Assembly (NCBI GenBank): GCA_000310025.1
Contig: FN649728.1
Coordinates: 6,973,197 to 7,037,196, forward strand
Reading direction: 5' to 3'
DNA from: Ectocarpus siliculosus
Taxonomy: Eukaryota > Sar > Phaeophyceae > Ectocarpales > Ectocarpaceae
DNA: 64,000 nucleotides
Shown here: piece after piece, positions 1-12,640 of the stretch
How positions within the stretch are numbered: position 1 is the first letter of the stretch
Layout of the letters: each line of letters starts with the position of its first letter
Notes under the pieces: model-generated
Seen by the model: the letters and a program-made list of their open reading frames with translations, nothing else
Database searches by the model: none
Told to the model about the DNA's origin: nothing
Position numbers and translations under genes: made by a program

Positions 1-499
1 CTCCCTCTTTGTCCATGTCTGGCTCTGTGTGCGTGGTGTGTCGTGTGCGAGGCTATCTATCTATGAATACGTCCCACAAGCCGCTGCCGCTGCACAGACA
101 ATCAATGCGGCCCGCACACTCCGCACGGAAACGCGGCCCACAAATGTATAGATATGGATAGAAAGATCAAAAATGCGGGCCGCAGGAAGGAAGAAGTGAA
201 CATCGCGTGGAGCGAGGCACGCACGCATACATGCACATGGCAGCATCGAGACTTGTCGTGCACAACAAACGTGGTGTTATGCTGGACAGTAGTACCGTGA
301 CCTGACGAAGGGCGCTAGTATGGGACACTCTCCAAGTTGATGGGCGTGGCGACCTTTCTGTGCAGAGGCGCATAGTACGAAAAAAGCTCAACGCTCAAAT
401 ATGCAACACCAACAAAAATTTCGCCTGGCGCTGCCTGCCGCCAAGTGCCGCCGCTCGCAGCAAAACACAAGAAGCGGTGACCGACCGAGAGAGACCCAA

Positions 500-935
500 C
501 CAAACGCGCATCTCTCCTCTCGCTTCCTCCGCCGATAGATAGCTAACAGCAGTAGTGTAGTATAGGTCACACCCTGCTCCTCCTGTCGTCTCGCCCTCGC
601 TGTGTTGTGTGTTTCCTTCCCCCTTTTTCCATATGGCTCCGTGGTGTCTTGCGTGTGAGCCTACCTACGTCCCACAGCCCGCTGGCTGCAACAAAACAAC
701 CGCGAGACCAACGACAACAACCAAACGTGTATGCATCTCTCCTCTCGCTCCTCCTCTGCCGATAGCTAACAGCAGTATAGGGCACACCCTGCTCCCGCCT
801 CGCTCTCGCCCAAACTCTCGCTGTGGTGTGCGTCTGTCTTCCTCCTCCCCGGTCCTTGACCATGTATGTCTGGCTCCGGGTGATGATGCTGTCTTTTGCG
901 TGAACCAATCTATGCCTACGTACGTCTGGTCCCAA
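500..935. repeat. Diverged tandem duplication, unit about 221 bp
   Basis: Two head-to-tail copies can be aligned by eye, starting near 501 and 722. Both contain a run reading CATCTCTCCTCTCGCT followed by GCCGATAG, GCTAACAGCAGTA and CACACCCTGCTCC. The first 100 bases of the window carry a similar tail (GTCCCACAAGCCGCTG compared with GTCCCACAGCCCGCTG near 669), so the array probably began before the window. Confidence 0.65.
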
Positions 936-1143
936 ACAAGCCTCCTCCTCCAAGTCGGGGACGCCTGAATGCGACATGTATATTCTGCGCAGATGTCTTC
1001 GTAACTCGACGCACCGAGCACGGATTGAAAAGGTAGCAGTTGGGACGGCTCGGGCAGAATATTATTACCTGTTGTGAACATGTCTTAGATTGCAATTTGG
1101 TGCCTAGATGGTGAAATGGGCTCGAGTCTGCTGGCTTATTTAT

Positions 1144-1174
1144 GGCTGGTCAGACAGACAGACAGACAGACAGA
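1144..1174. repeat. (CAGA)n microsatellite
   Basis: About six to seven tetranucleotide units in a row. Confidence 0.9.
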
Positions 1175-3161
1175 CGTCCATTATTGTCTGATAACCCCAC
1201 CCCCGACTGGAAATTGTTCTTCCTTTGTGCGCACATACACACATGCAATCCCTCTAAACAGCTTTTTGCAACACAAAAAAGCGCCCCTAACCGGGCCGCT
1301 CTTCTTGCATAAAAAAGCTATTTTTAATAGTACAAGGCGTCCCTCCGGAGTGGGGTAAAGAGAGCACCGCGGCAGGGGGTGATGCAAGAACATGCAAAAA
1401 GGAAACGCAGATATAGATGATAGAGTACGCACTGTTCGTTCCTTCCACACTCCGCATTTGCCGTTTTTCTGATGCTGCGCCTCCCACCGCCGCGGATTCC
1501 AGGCCGCCAAACGACTTGAAATTCATCAGAACCGTATTGTCGCCCAGGAAACGCACACACACACCCTCGCTACAGGCCGGCGGAGAAGCGTTGTATTCGC
1601 GCGTTTATATGCAAACAGTATGTTGTAGGGCAGTGACGGTAGCATCATGGTGTGTGTCGCACATTCCGGAGAAAAGAAGAGGCCACATGTATGTGGATGT
1701 ATTTTTTGTGAAGGTGGGACGGGTCGAATGAATCCAGACAGGAGCAGCGCGCGCGCGTGTGTGTTTTTCAAACATTCAACGAAAGATGGATACACGTAAG
1801 CGGACACAGCCAAATTATCACGTACTACAACACGCATGTACGTACTGTGCACCCACCACGACGGGGGGGAAATAACTTCAAATAGACGGAAAAAAATATT
1901 TCGAAACGAACTTGCGTCCGCAGCGACCTGGGTGCAGAACTATTTTGTCGTCACTACAATATATGTTCTACCTCCATACAACGTTGTTCTATGTTCCGTC
2001 CAACGTTCTGTCCAAGCTGTGCTGCTGCTGCGGGTCGTGGGTGCTTGTTAGCTACAGTATGTACCACAGCGTTTGTTTGCCTGTGCCTCACGAAGGGTGA
2101 GAGCCAAGGAGGAGTTGAAATAATGCAACAAGAGCAGCCAAGACCCGAGCAGCAGAATACAACAGCAGCAGCAGCATAGCGGCACAAACGTGGGAGTCGA
2201 TGGCAGCGGTAGAAAGGAGAAAACCAACAAACAGGCGGCGGGTGTTGTTGTGAGCTGAAGAGAGGGCAAAGGGGACGCCGTTAGACAGCTATAACCTCGC
2301 ACCATCAATCATCAGCCGCGCTTGGAGCCGCAACGGAAACGTCCCTCCTCTTAGATTGCTAGAGTACTTGAACGGCCTACCCGCTTAACTAAGAGGTTAA
2401 GGGCTTTCTCGCGGGTGGGCGTGTTTGTTGTGTTCCTCCAGCGTGCGCAACCACGGAGTACAGACGTATGCGTTTTCGAAACTGCTGTTATACGGAGACC
2501 TGTGACCAAGCAAGGTGCTTTTCCCTGTTCTACCCGCTACTGCTGTGCTAGAAAGAAAGAAAGAATGTTACAGCTGCTTCAAAGAACATGAAAGACTCTC
2601 GAAGTCGAACAGCCGCCTGGAAACAGAAGTGAAAAGAACACCCGAACAGCCCCCACTGCTAACGACCAGCCAACACAAATGTATAACTGTACATACATGT
2701 AGACACAGAGGCGTCATCAAAAATCAGCATCTGTCTTGGCAACCGTGGTGTTGTCGTGCCACACCAGTGCTGATGTTCACGCAGAACACACAATCCCGCG
2801 CCTGTTGCGAATTGCAGGAAACGTGCCAGGCGACGGCGTTTGGAACTTCCTCGAAGTTGCCGGAAGAAGTACCCGTCCCGGGAGTTTTACCATGGGATCT
2901 CCACGCTTTGGCGACATCGATGTGGGAATGGTAGGTCTAGAACAATGACCCGCTACCGGTAGCGACGTGACCCGTCTCCCTTCTCTAGATGGAACACTAA
3001 TGCTATCTCCTGGTTCGAGACACCCTCGACCTTTCAGTACGGCGTAAGAGATTGGCGGTATTGCCGTGTAGGTTTGCCACACAATCGTGGTGCCCTCAAT
3101 TTCTGTTCGGGGAACGACCGGGGTTCTGCGTTTCGTTCTATCGGAAGAGGTAAACCCCGCC

Positions 3162-3162
<1 letters not shown>

Positions 3163-3214
<52 letters not shown>
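3163..3214. repeat. (CTG)17 trinucleotide repeat
   Basis: A pure CTG run that ends 35 bases before the predicted CPI1 start codon, so it probably lies in the 5' UTR or core promoter. An in-frame TAA at 3220-3222 separates it from the coding region. Confidence 0.9.
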
Positions 3215-3249
3215 AAACGTAATGTGATGTGTGCTGTCTGTCCAAGGCT

Positions 3250-6200
3250 ATGACCGCCATCCTGGCGTGCATGGCGTCAACGCTCGGTGCCCTTCTCTTG
3301 ACCCTCACACCGAAGGACTCTAAACGGGGGGGATCCACGTGGTGAGCCCGTGTAGTGGTGACAGTCTTGCTTTGTGGGTGGTGGTGGTGGTAGTGGTAGC
3401 GGAGGTTCCATTGGTTGTGTGATGTAAAAGCAATAGTGAGCGTTGTCGTTGTTGTCGTTGTTGATGGTGTTGGTGTTGGTGATGGCGGTGATGGTAGTGG
3501 TGGTGGTGGTCGATGAAGAGCATTTATTTCCAACGGACTTGTATTTTCGATTGAGAGATGACGACACGAAGTCTTTCGGTTTCCATTCTGTTTGATCATA
3601 ACGTTTTTATCTTCGTTTCCCTCACGACGAATTTTGTTAATTACACCTCTTGTTACTGTCTTTCGCTCTGGTTACCAATGAGTTGTGCTCCCTCTGTATT
3701 TGAGTTTGCGTGTTACCGCGTTGCTCTTCCTCTTGATTGTGTACTAAAATTGTTTTTGTCGTCCTTTTTTTTGTTGTCAGGCTAGCGTGCGCCAAAACCA
3801 ACCCCGCGAAGAGAGCGTGGGAGGTGTTCAACCTGCGCTACGCGGTGTTCTGGGTGGGGTGCTTTGCGGCCATCATCGGCTTCAGCCTCTACGAAGATTT
3901 TGATGAAGTGAGAGAGATCGTGTTTGGCACCAGGCGTACGTAAAAGTGCTCCACTTCACGGAAGCACCGTGATCTTAGGGGGGTTTCTGGGGGGGGTTGT
4001 TCATACGTTTTTTGGGGGGGTCGTTCATACGATGGAACACAGATCATGAGCCAACGGGGACGAGATATGCCTGTGTTCGTTTTTGGGGGGGGTCGTTCAT
4101 ACGATGGAACACAGATCATGAGCCAACGGGGACGAGATATGCCTGTGTTCGTTTTTTGGGGGGGTCGTTCATACGATGGAACGCAGATCATGAGCCAACG
4201 GGGACGAGATATGCCTGTGTTCGTTTTTGGGGGGGGTCGTTCATACGATGGAACACAGATCATGAGCCACCGGGGACGAGATATGCCTGTGTTCGTTTTT
4301 TGGGGCGGTCGTTCATACGATGGAACACAGATCATGAGCCACCGGGGGAGAGATATGCCTGTGTTCGTTTTTTGGGGGGGTCGTTCATACGATGGAACAC
4401 AAATCATGAGCCACCGGGGACGAGATATGCCTGTGTTCGTTTTTTGGGGGGGCCGTTCATACGATGGAACACAAATCATGAGCCAACGGGGAAGAGATAT
4501 GCCTGTGTTCGATTTTTGGGGGGGGCCGTTCATACGATGGAACACAGATCATGAGCCACCGGGGACGAGATATGCCTGTGCTCGTTTTTTGGGGGGTTCG
4601 TTCATACGATGGAACACAGATCATGAGCCACCGGGGGAGAGATATGCCTGTGTTCGTTTTTTGGGGGGGGTCGTTCATACGATGGAACACAGATCATGAG
4701 CCACCGGGGAAGAGATATGCGTGTCTTCGTCGTTGGGTCACACTGTACTTGGCCTTTGCGGAACGACGTTCACCGGCCGTGATGTGCTAAGGGATGTGCT
4801 TCGGTCACTTCCGTTTTTCTAGGTTGGGTGTGCCGGTGCGGAGTATCGCTCAACCGCGGTCGTTTCCAAAACCCCGGTTGCCTCGCTGTTATTCAACACG
4901 TCCAGCGTTTCCGAAACATGCCGTATTGGGACCCAGAGAACCGAACCAAGACGTCCGAACCAGCACGCCTCCAGGGCGGAATAACGAGAACCCAACTACA
5001 CACGTAGATCTGTGGGAGCTGTTCCGAATTCTTCCGTTCACAAAAGCTCCAGTTTACTCGGTCTTCAACCACGTTAAACCTTCGTTTGTCGTTCAACATT
5101 TCCCAGGTGTCATACATGGTGGTTTGCTTCGGCCTGTCCCTGCCCATCGTGGCCTTCCCCCTCGTCAGCATGCACCCGTCAGAGGCGGGGCTGGCCGTCG
5201 GGCAGCGTTACGGGGTGCGGGCCAATGTTTGGATAGCGATCTACAGTTTCATCGGAAACTACTGGTGAGAACCCTCGGTTCTCTCCCAAACTTGGCAGAC
5301 GATAATTAATAATTAAACAGCAAGTGCGAAAGGTCTTGAACAGACCATGCTACCTCCTGACTGGGAGAGGGGGGATGGTTGTCGGTCTATTCAAACTATC
5401 ACAGAAGATCGGGTTTTTTTTTGCGGTTTGGGATTAGGGTAATGGGTTGGAAATGCATCCGGAGATCAGTTTGGGCTTACGGGCCTCCGTGCTGAGGAAA
5501 CTATTTTCTGTTCATGTCTCCTTTCCGTCTTCTCATTAAAGTGTTCTCCCTCTCCCTCGCCCTCTCCCTACAGTTTGTACCGTACGATGCATCAACACAG
5601 TAACATGCAATCACAAATAAATAGTAGCAAGATGACAGCAGTAGCAGAGACATATGGTGACAGGAACAACGAACAGCGGCAAATGACCGACGACAACCGC
5701 GAGACAGCAGTACGTAGTTTCTCGGCAAGGCGTTCTTGTTATGCCCGTTGAATTGTATCTGTGGGTGTGTTCTCTCATGCGCGTAATATTATCTTGCCGC
5801 ATGCCCCTGCTCTCTCCCATGTGCTTGTCGTGGCCAGCATGGTGCCTTCAGACTGCCGTTGTTCGTGGCTACCTTGTTCCTGCTTTCTCCATGGTTGCAT
5901 TCGACCATACCCCCTTTCGTCCGACACTCTGTTTCCCCCATCCGCAGGTACACGCACTACTTCTACTGCGTGCTAGGCGCTAAGTACACCTTCCCTAGCT
6001 GGTGAGTGACGAAAGAAGGTACACAAAAGTTGTTGGTGTGTTTAAGTCTGCCTGGTATCTCATGTGTGGGTTGCCTGATAGGGTCATGTTCTCGGGTGCG
6101 TTGGGATGTCTCGGAAGACATGCCCATAGGGTCTTGGTCCAAGTACCAAGTCCACTGCCTTCTCGACAGGGATACGTGCGAAATACAGAGACACTGCTGA

Positions 6201-6996
6201 GAGGTCGGGTCGTTCCTTTCAGTCAAAACGATAACGACAACACAACCACAAACCTTGACGGTACGGAGAGTCAAGCATGTTTCCTCTGCAGAACGGCGCT
6301 CGTGACGTAATGAACCACCCCCTGGCGTGTGACGTTTGGTTTCCTGATTGTGAAGACTTTTAGGAGGCAGGGAAACCGCAACCATTCCAATACGTTTGAG
6401 AGAGAGGGGTCCGATTTAGAATTTCCAGAAGACATGCTCGTTGTTTGCTGTTTTCCTCGCCCCCCTTCCTTCGTTGCAAAGGGATATTCAGAATGCTAGA
6501 ACAACAGCCCTTGGGTACTAAAAAGGCAGACGGGCAAGGTGTGATGCCGCGTTGCTCGAGGTGTGTTGTCCGCGTACTGTACGCCAACCCGATGTTGTTG
6601 CTGCTGTTTTTTTTCGAAAGCCTGACCATCAGACTCACACCTTTTTTTTGTGGTACCTGATATTGATAGGCTCGCACACCGCAACTTCATCCTCAATTGT
6701 CTCACCTTTTTCGTGTCAGAATTAACGGCATGTCGGGAACTTCTCCATTGATGCGTTTGCATTCACGCGCGGCTAATTCTGCGTATCTCGACGCGCTGTT
6801 TCTTCCCGCGTATCTGGATTTTCATCTCGCTCAGGCGGTTGAACGACGTGCCGATACCGTTGATCGCTGCGACGGTGTTCTACTTCTCTCTCTACCATGC
6901 CCTCAGCAACATGGCCATCCGCAAGGTTTGTCGTGGAAGAAAATGTAAATGTATGCTCACGTGGGTGGTTGCTGGACGTGGTCTACACGGCCAGTT

Positions 6997-7036
<40 letters not shown>

Positions 7037-8471
7037 GCCTGCCGCGCTTGTTGTCTACATCGATAGTGCGATATTGTTCTCATATTTATACGATCATGAT
7101 TTGCTTATGCGCATACGTTTTTGTTTCTTTGGCTGGTGTTTTATCTTGTCTCCCTTTTGCTGCCACGCCCTCCGCTCGATAAACCGCCAAACACGTCAAT
7201 GCATGGCTGGCTTTATTGTCGATTGTTTATATTCACGTATGGTCGACTGCTGTACATGGTATAGGACTCGGCAGATAACAGGTTGAGCACTCGATTTTTG
7301 TCGAAAGCAAACATGTGGAGCCGAGGAGCTGTTGGGCTACGCCACAGCGGAAATAAAAAGATCCTCGGGCACTGTAACAGGGCCTTTAGTGGCGGCGCCA
7401 TCTGTATCCGATCGCGCTTGGGCCTGCTCGGCCCTGCATGCGACCACTCTCTGCACAGGTCGAAAGCTGTTGAACAGCATCAGCTACTGCACCTTTGCAT
7501 GCGGCGTTCACAGCGCGTGCCCCCCCCTGTCGTATGTCGTTTGAACAGATTTCCTTTGAAAGAAAAATCATGGTTCAAGTCCCACAGCTAACGGAAATTA
7601 AAACGCTTTCCTTTGGAAGAAAAAAGCGGGTTCAAGTCCATTTAAGCGCTTTCCTTTGAAAGACAAATCATGGTTCAAGCCCCACAGCTGATGGATGCAA
7701 CACGAACACTACCGATGTAGCATGTCGCTCCATCGCCGCAAACACCAGTGGGATTTTTTTCCCCTCGCATCGTGCTGCACCATGTTCAGGTCGTCACGTC
7801 CTTTGAGGCTACCACGTCGCGGGCGGTGACGCTGGTGGTACTGGTGGGCGTGATGTCCTACGCGGTGGCCTTCACGGAGACCCTCACTATCTCCGGGTTC
7901 CCGTACTACGAGTTCGAGGACAGAGACATGGCGTACGTCGTGGGATCGGCGTTCTACGGGATATACTTCGTCGTCAGGTGCTGCTACCAATGAGCGTGTG
8001 GACCTTTTCCCTAAACAATTTTGTTTCTTTGGCTCAGTCACGACCCCCCCCCCGCCCTCCCACTTAGAATGACACCACCATGCCTCCTGACCCTTCCCGC
8101 ATTGGCCGGAGAACAGTCGAAACAGACAAGAGATTGTCCATCACCTTCATCGTCCCGGCACCACCCTAGCTGTGTATCTCTCCAACGCTCGGTGCTTTCG
8201 TCTACGATCGTGCTTGTTTTGACGACCCGCACGCATCTATTTAAACCCCTGCACTACGAACTGGCCTCCCATGCGCAGTTTTCCAATGTTCTACGCGTTC
8301 GACGAGTGGCCACAAGAAGACGAGAACAAGCTGGCGGACAGGAAGGCCGGGAATTCCGCGCGGGGGCTATGGGGTGCGGCGGTAGACTCCCTCGGAGCGA
8401 GCATGCTCATCCTTTGCCTTCTGGACTTCGTCCGCTTAGCCGTAGGGTCGGAATTCTTCATGAAAGGATGA
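3250..8471 (+). CDS. CPI1: Cycloeucalenol cycloisomerase (cyclopropyl sterol isomerase), 7 exons
   Basis: Opens the 9beta,19-cyclopropane ring of cycloeucalenol-type sterols to give a delta-8 sterol, a step of plant and algal sterol synthesis from cycloartenol, in the ER membrane. Exons: 3250-3341, 3781-3907, 5107-5264, 5948-6001, 6835-6925, 7790-7977, 8279-8471. Every intron is GT-AG and the phases join without a break, giving 300 residues, close to the plant enzyme. Matches to the plant family (from memory) run throughout: TWLACAKTNPAKRAWEVF at the start, VRANVWIAIYSFIGNYW, THYFYCVLGAKYTFPSW across exons 3-4, SGFPYYEFEDRD, and YFVVSFPMFYAFDE across exons 6-7. Several hydrophobic membrane segments are evident. 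Exon 1 is supported by the Trp codon split over the first junction and a stop at 3220; ATG 3271 is an alternative start. Intron 2 carries a minisatellite, intron 5 a CT repeat and short tandem repeats. Confidence 0.93.
4010..4723. repeat. 72-bp minisatellite, about 10 units, in CPI1 intron 2
   Basis: The core TCGTTCATACGATGGAAC recurs at about 4021, 4093, 4165, 4237, 4309, 4381, 4453, 4526, 4598 and 4671, so the period is 72 bp with two 73-bp steps. Units differ by single substitutions and by the length of a G-run. Because 72 is divisible by three, several frames on both strands stay open, producing repetitive ORFs that are not genes. Confidence 0.95.
6996..7032. repeat. (CT)n microsatellite in CPI1 intron 5
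   Basis: A near-perfect CT dinucleotide run. Confidence 0.9.
7548..7692. repeat. Three short tandem repeats in CPI1 intron 5
   Basis: Three diverged copies of a block of 40-45 bases: TTTCCTTTGAAAGA followed by ATCATGGTTCAAGTCCCACA, starting near 7550, 7609 and 7651. Each contains GGTTCAAGYCC, which resembles the B box / T-arm of a tRNA gene, but no cloverleaf can be folded around it by eye. Confidence 0.7.
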
Positions 8472-11400
8472 CTTATGCCTGCCCGAAAGCACGGCAGCTC
8501 AAAGAGCGAAGAAAAAGTGGTCAAACCTGTCTTGTTGCGCAGGGGAGATGTCATTACATGCTGCTCGGGTAATCGTAGAAACACGGGCAGTGTGTCCGCG
8601 TACACTACAAGTATGAATCCATTGCTAGTTTATCTCGGACCCTCATCTCCTGGATAGGGGTCAATTCGTTGTTTTTTTTGTAAGACAAAAAACGGGATAT
8701 TTTAGTTGTTGTGCTCTCTATTGTAGTGTTCTAGCAAACACGAGACTTGAGGTCTCTTTTTCGAGGGTGGGGTTTCTTAGTGGAAGGAAGGTTGGGATTT
8801 TTCCGGGATTTTTCCGGGATTTTTCCGGGGGAAGAAGGGTGCGGCTTGAAATAATACCTAGTACGGGTTAATCGTTCTCCGTGAAACGATGAAGGTCGTG
8901 GCCTGACGAGCTTGTTCAGGAGAGACTTGGAATTGTTAGTGGGAGGTGGGAGAATCGTTGTGTAACGAAACTCACAATGTGTTCGAGAAGTCTTCTTTTG
9001 GTGCAAGGAGGAAGAGGTCCTCAGCGGAAGCGCGAAGTTGTGCGTGACACGACAACCGTGCAGTAGAATGTTTGCGCGCATGAACCCGGCAGTCTTGCAG
9101 CCGAGGGAAAGTCTTACAGCTGCGCAACTCTCCCGGGCTGTTGTCTGCAAATAACAACATCTGCTTTCGACCTTCATCCAGAACCGCCTGTTCGTGCTAC
9201 GTAGTTTCACCAGTACTGACAACTTAGCATGGCCAAGGGATCATCCGACGCAGGAGTCGGCAGTTCCTGTACGATGTGCTGCGTACTGGGGGTTTGCATC
9301 CCAGTAATGTAGGCCACCAGATTTCCGGTTTGACGTTTTCAGCAGAATGATCGTTCAGTTCAGAATACCAATGAACCGGTCAAGGCTTCGGCGCCAGTAA
9401 AAAAAATCCAAAATTTTGGAGGGAGGGGGGGGGTTCCGTGTTTACAGTCTTCGAGTCCTCTCGATGTGCACACTTTACCCATGGCGCCAAGCGTCAGTTC
9501 AAAAGTCGATTGCCTTTCGGAGTGCCCCGGAATGAGGACACATCCGCGTGAGCGACAGATGTCATAGCTGTTCGCCCGTTGATGACACGCCCACCACCAC
9601 CTGAAAATCCGGCTCAAATGTCTCGTGCGTCGTTGCTATTGATACTCGCTGGCATAACAGGCGCTTGTCCCTTCAGCGACACGAGCACACCAAAAGCCCT
9701 CGACAGCACACAACCCAACACTACGTGCCTGACCGCGAAGCAGCCAGCCGTTTCGACCTCGACCCAAATACAAAAAAGCCATGTTCGGCTGAAAAGACGT
9801 ATAACAACAACGAAGAACAGAAGCAACGATTTTTGTACAGCAACTCTTACCCAAGCCATCTCTCATATACACCAGAGGAACACCGCGCTGGGGGGGGGGG
9901 GGGGGGAGGCAGACGATCAGCCAGGCGTTGGCCAATGCTCGTGTTCAAACTTGAAAAAACGGAGGCTCTGCACCCAGTAGTACGTCCAAACGCTACGCTG
10001 GCCGAACCCGAAGCCATTCTCAACGTGCTATAATATAATTGACCCCCCAGGCCAGAGGAATTCCCCCTTGGTATTTAGGTGCGCGTGCCAACGTGTTCTA
10101 AAGCGAAACTCGAAAAAACCAAACGCACCCAAACTCACCATTCCTCCGTCACCTGGCCCCTCGATATTCGTTGAGTAGAGGGCGAAATGTAAGCGAAAAT
10201 ATTGCATCAAGAAGAACACAAAAAACCTTTCGCGTGAATTTCCCGAGCTCCCTAACCGCTGTTCAAGCAACACCCGCTCAACATCGTAGAACGGAACAAA
10301 ATTTAAGAAGCAAGGAGGGGCGGGGGGAACGCCACGTGCACATAACGGAAACACTGATTGCCACATAGATAGGCGGGACTCCATTGGAAAACTGAGCCCC
10401 GTCGACACAGATAGCACACCTCTTTCGTCAATATCTCCCTTTCTCAAACAAGTGCAAACCGCCCGCCGCAAGTAAATAGAAAATAACATACCGACCTGTG
10501 AATACATCGCGAGTCACCATGGCAAACTGCCCCTCCACAACCAATACAAACAACAGCCACAAGCCGAACACTTCCAGAAAGACCCAGAAAGCAAGAACAG
10601 TGCTCTTAACGGTGCTGACATGTCAACACTGGCTCTGTCGCGAGCGTCCTTGAAAATATTTCCAAAACCATCATAAAACACCCTCCATTGCAACCCCATT
10701 GACATTCCAAACAAGGCACGCCGTGAACGGCACGTCCGGGGATCCTCTTTTTATAGAATTTGCCTGGTGAGCAGCCGAACGGTCAATGTTTCTGTATCCG
10801 AGAGCAATTCCCCCGCTTTCATCCATCCTTTGGAGAATATCGTTTCGGTTCTAGTGCCCGATACACCGTCATTTTCCAGTTGAACGACGTAACCACCAAC
10901 ACAATACAGCAGTAACAGAGTTTCTCTCCCGAAAAACGACCCTTCTTACACGCTGCCAGTAGCAAACGTCGGAGACGGGTCAGAGCGAAACTCGTGATCG
11001 CCAGCGAAAACCCGTCGCAACAACCACCAATCACAACACACCGTGAAGTTACAAGCAGCTTGAACACCTGGTTCACATGTGTACCTTGGCTGCCACGACT
11101 TTCACGAACGTCTCTTTATAAACTAATAGATACCCTCCCCACCTCATACAATCAGAAAGCATACAACGAAAAATGCTTTGTATGTCGTTGTGAAAAGTGT
11201 TTGGTTATCGTTGTGCTCGTATTTTCGACACGAAAGGTCATGTCGGCAACGAAGCGCCGTAGGGCTAGCCAAGTCAGAGGAACAGCGGTATCCCAACTCT
11301 AGGACCAGCCTTGCCCATTGGTCGTTAACAGCAAAGTCGGTAGCGATCGCGAGAACAGAGAATCACAACACCTATCAAAGCACCAACAACCAACGAAACA

Positions 11401-12509
11401 CTTCGAGACAGGCAACGTCCACGAATGTCTGGGCGCGAGCCGCGTAATATTCATCGAGTATTGACAACTTGGCAAGAATCAAACTTCGTCCAGCCAAGGG
11501 AGCCGAGGAGCAAGTGGAATAGACGTCAAGTCTACAGCTGAAGGAGTCGAGGCGGGTCCGTTCGAGCCTTCCTAGACCCAATCAGTCCCCACCGCCACTC
11601 TGAAACAGACGTGGCCACCTCAACAGCCAACTCTCTTTGCCTAGTCTTGCGAGACCCACCCAAGCAATGCTGTCCGGATGTTTTGAACGCGGCGGACGTT
11701 TGTGTCTCTTGCGTAAACGAAAAGTACGCCACCCGATCCGCGAATGGAATAGCCAACGCCTTGTAACAATAGTCTAGAGTCTGGCTGCATCCAATGCAGA
11801 CGGGCCAAGTGTATTTCTATGGGCCAAGAGGGCACCCTGCAGATGGAGAAGCGTTGTCTTGCCTGCAGAACACCCTAGCCCAGCAATCGTAGCCCCTCCA
11901 ACCAGACCCAACTGACGCTCGACTTGCGGTGTTTCGTTGTAAGCGCGATCCATTTTGCGGACGGAATGACACGGTCCCACTTTTGGCGCCTATCAGAACT
12001 CGTAGGGATGGGGGCTGTTCACGCAGACCGTCGGACCGCCTCTGGGAGAGGGGTGCTGCAGACTGAGATTTATCGCCTCCGCCATCTCTTCGTCAGTCAC
12101 CAGTCCCTGGCGACCCGCCAAAAGCGTGAATCCAGGGGGGGAGAGGGCGGGGGGCGGCACCAGACACTATTACAGGGGAAACACATCAAGATTACTTGTT
12201 CAACCACCGTGACACTGCGAATTTTGTCTCTGGGTGGCGCGTTGTGTGTTGATGCACTTGCAGTTACTTTCAAGGACCGGAACACAAGGAGAGTGCAGTG
12301 CTGTTTCTTGGACACAGCATGGGTTGTTTGGCTATCGTCACGATTGAAAGTTCTCGAACGAGGTTGTTGGCCGGCATTAAAGCAGGGTTCTGGGTCTCTG
12401 CTTCTTCTGTTCTTCCCTCCGACGTTTCGTTGCGGAGTGGACGAAGAGAGGGGCCTAAACACAGAAAGCTCACAGGGTTACAACCACGTGGGCTCGACTT
12501 GTTTACGCT
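8472..12509. other. Intergenic region, no convincing gene
   Basis: The longest frames are AC- or GT-biased shadows without family resemblance or good splice sites. A 12-bp motif GGGATTTTTCC is repeated three times at about 8795-8832. The part from about 9600 to 11500 is AC-rich on the plus strand and could be old mobile DNA, but no terminal repeats or domains are visible. Confidence 0.5.
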
Positions 12510-12640
12510 CTACAACCAACGTCTACTAACGGGGTCGAACTGGCGGAGGATGACGCCAAGGCCGTTTCGTTCAATTCCGTTTGGTACTCGTCGGAAGGGC
12601 AGACCTTGGGGGAGGGGTTGGAGCGAGTTCTGCGAGCGAG
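12476..12640 (+). other. Alternative plus-strand exon candidate opposite the last MYB exon
   Basis: The plus strand has an open, coding-like frame ([20 protein letters not shown]) after an acceptor-like CTCACAG at 12475. It is codon-aligned with, and antisense to, the predicted final MYB exon (12629-12510), so only one of the two is likely real. I prefer the minus-strand reading because its phase and acceptor fit the MYB gene. Confidence 0.2.

Larger units (their letters stand above)
1..3249. other. Intergenic region, no gene seen
   Basis: No reading frame here has convincing splice sites or a recognisable domain. The stretch holds a diverged tandem duplication (about 500-935), a CAGA microsatellite (about 1144-1174) and a CTG repeat (3163-3214) immediately before the CPI1 start. 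The promoter of CPI1 must lie in the right-hand part, but I see no clear TATA box. Confidence 0.6.

Noticed and set aside
3889-4699. Repetitive ORFs of about 185-218 codons on both strands
   Set aside because: They are translations of the 72-bp minisatellite inside CPI1 intron 2.
11774-11980. Possible P-loop (GLGCSAGKTTLL) on the minus strand
   Set aside because: Spacing does not fit G-x4-G-K-[ST] and the ORF has no other ATPase features.
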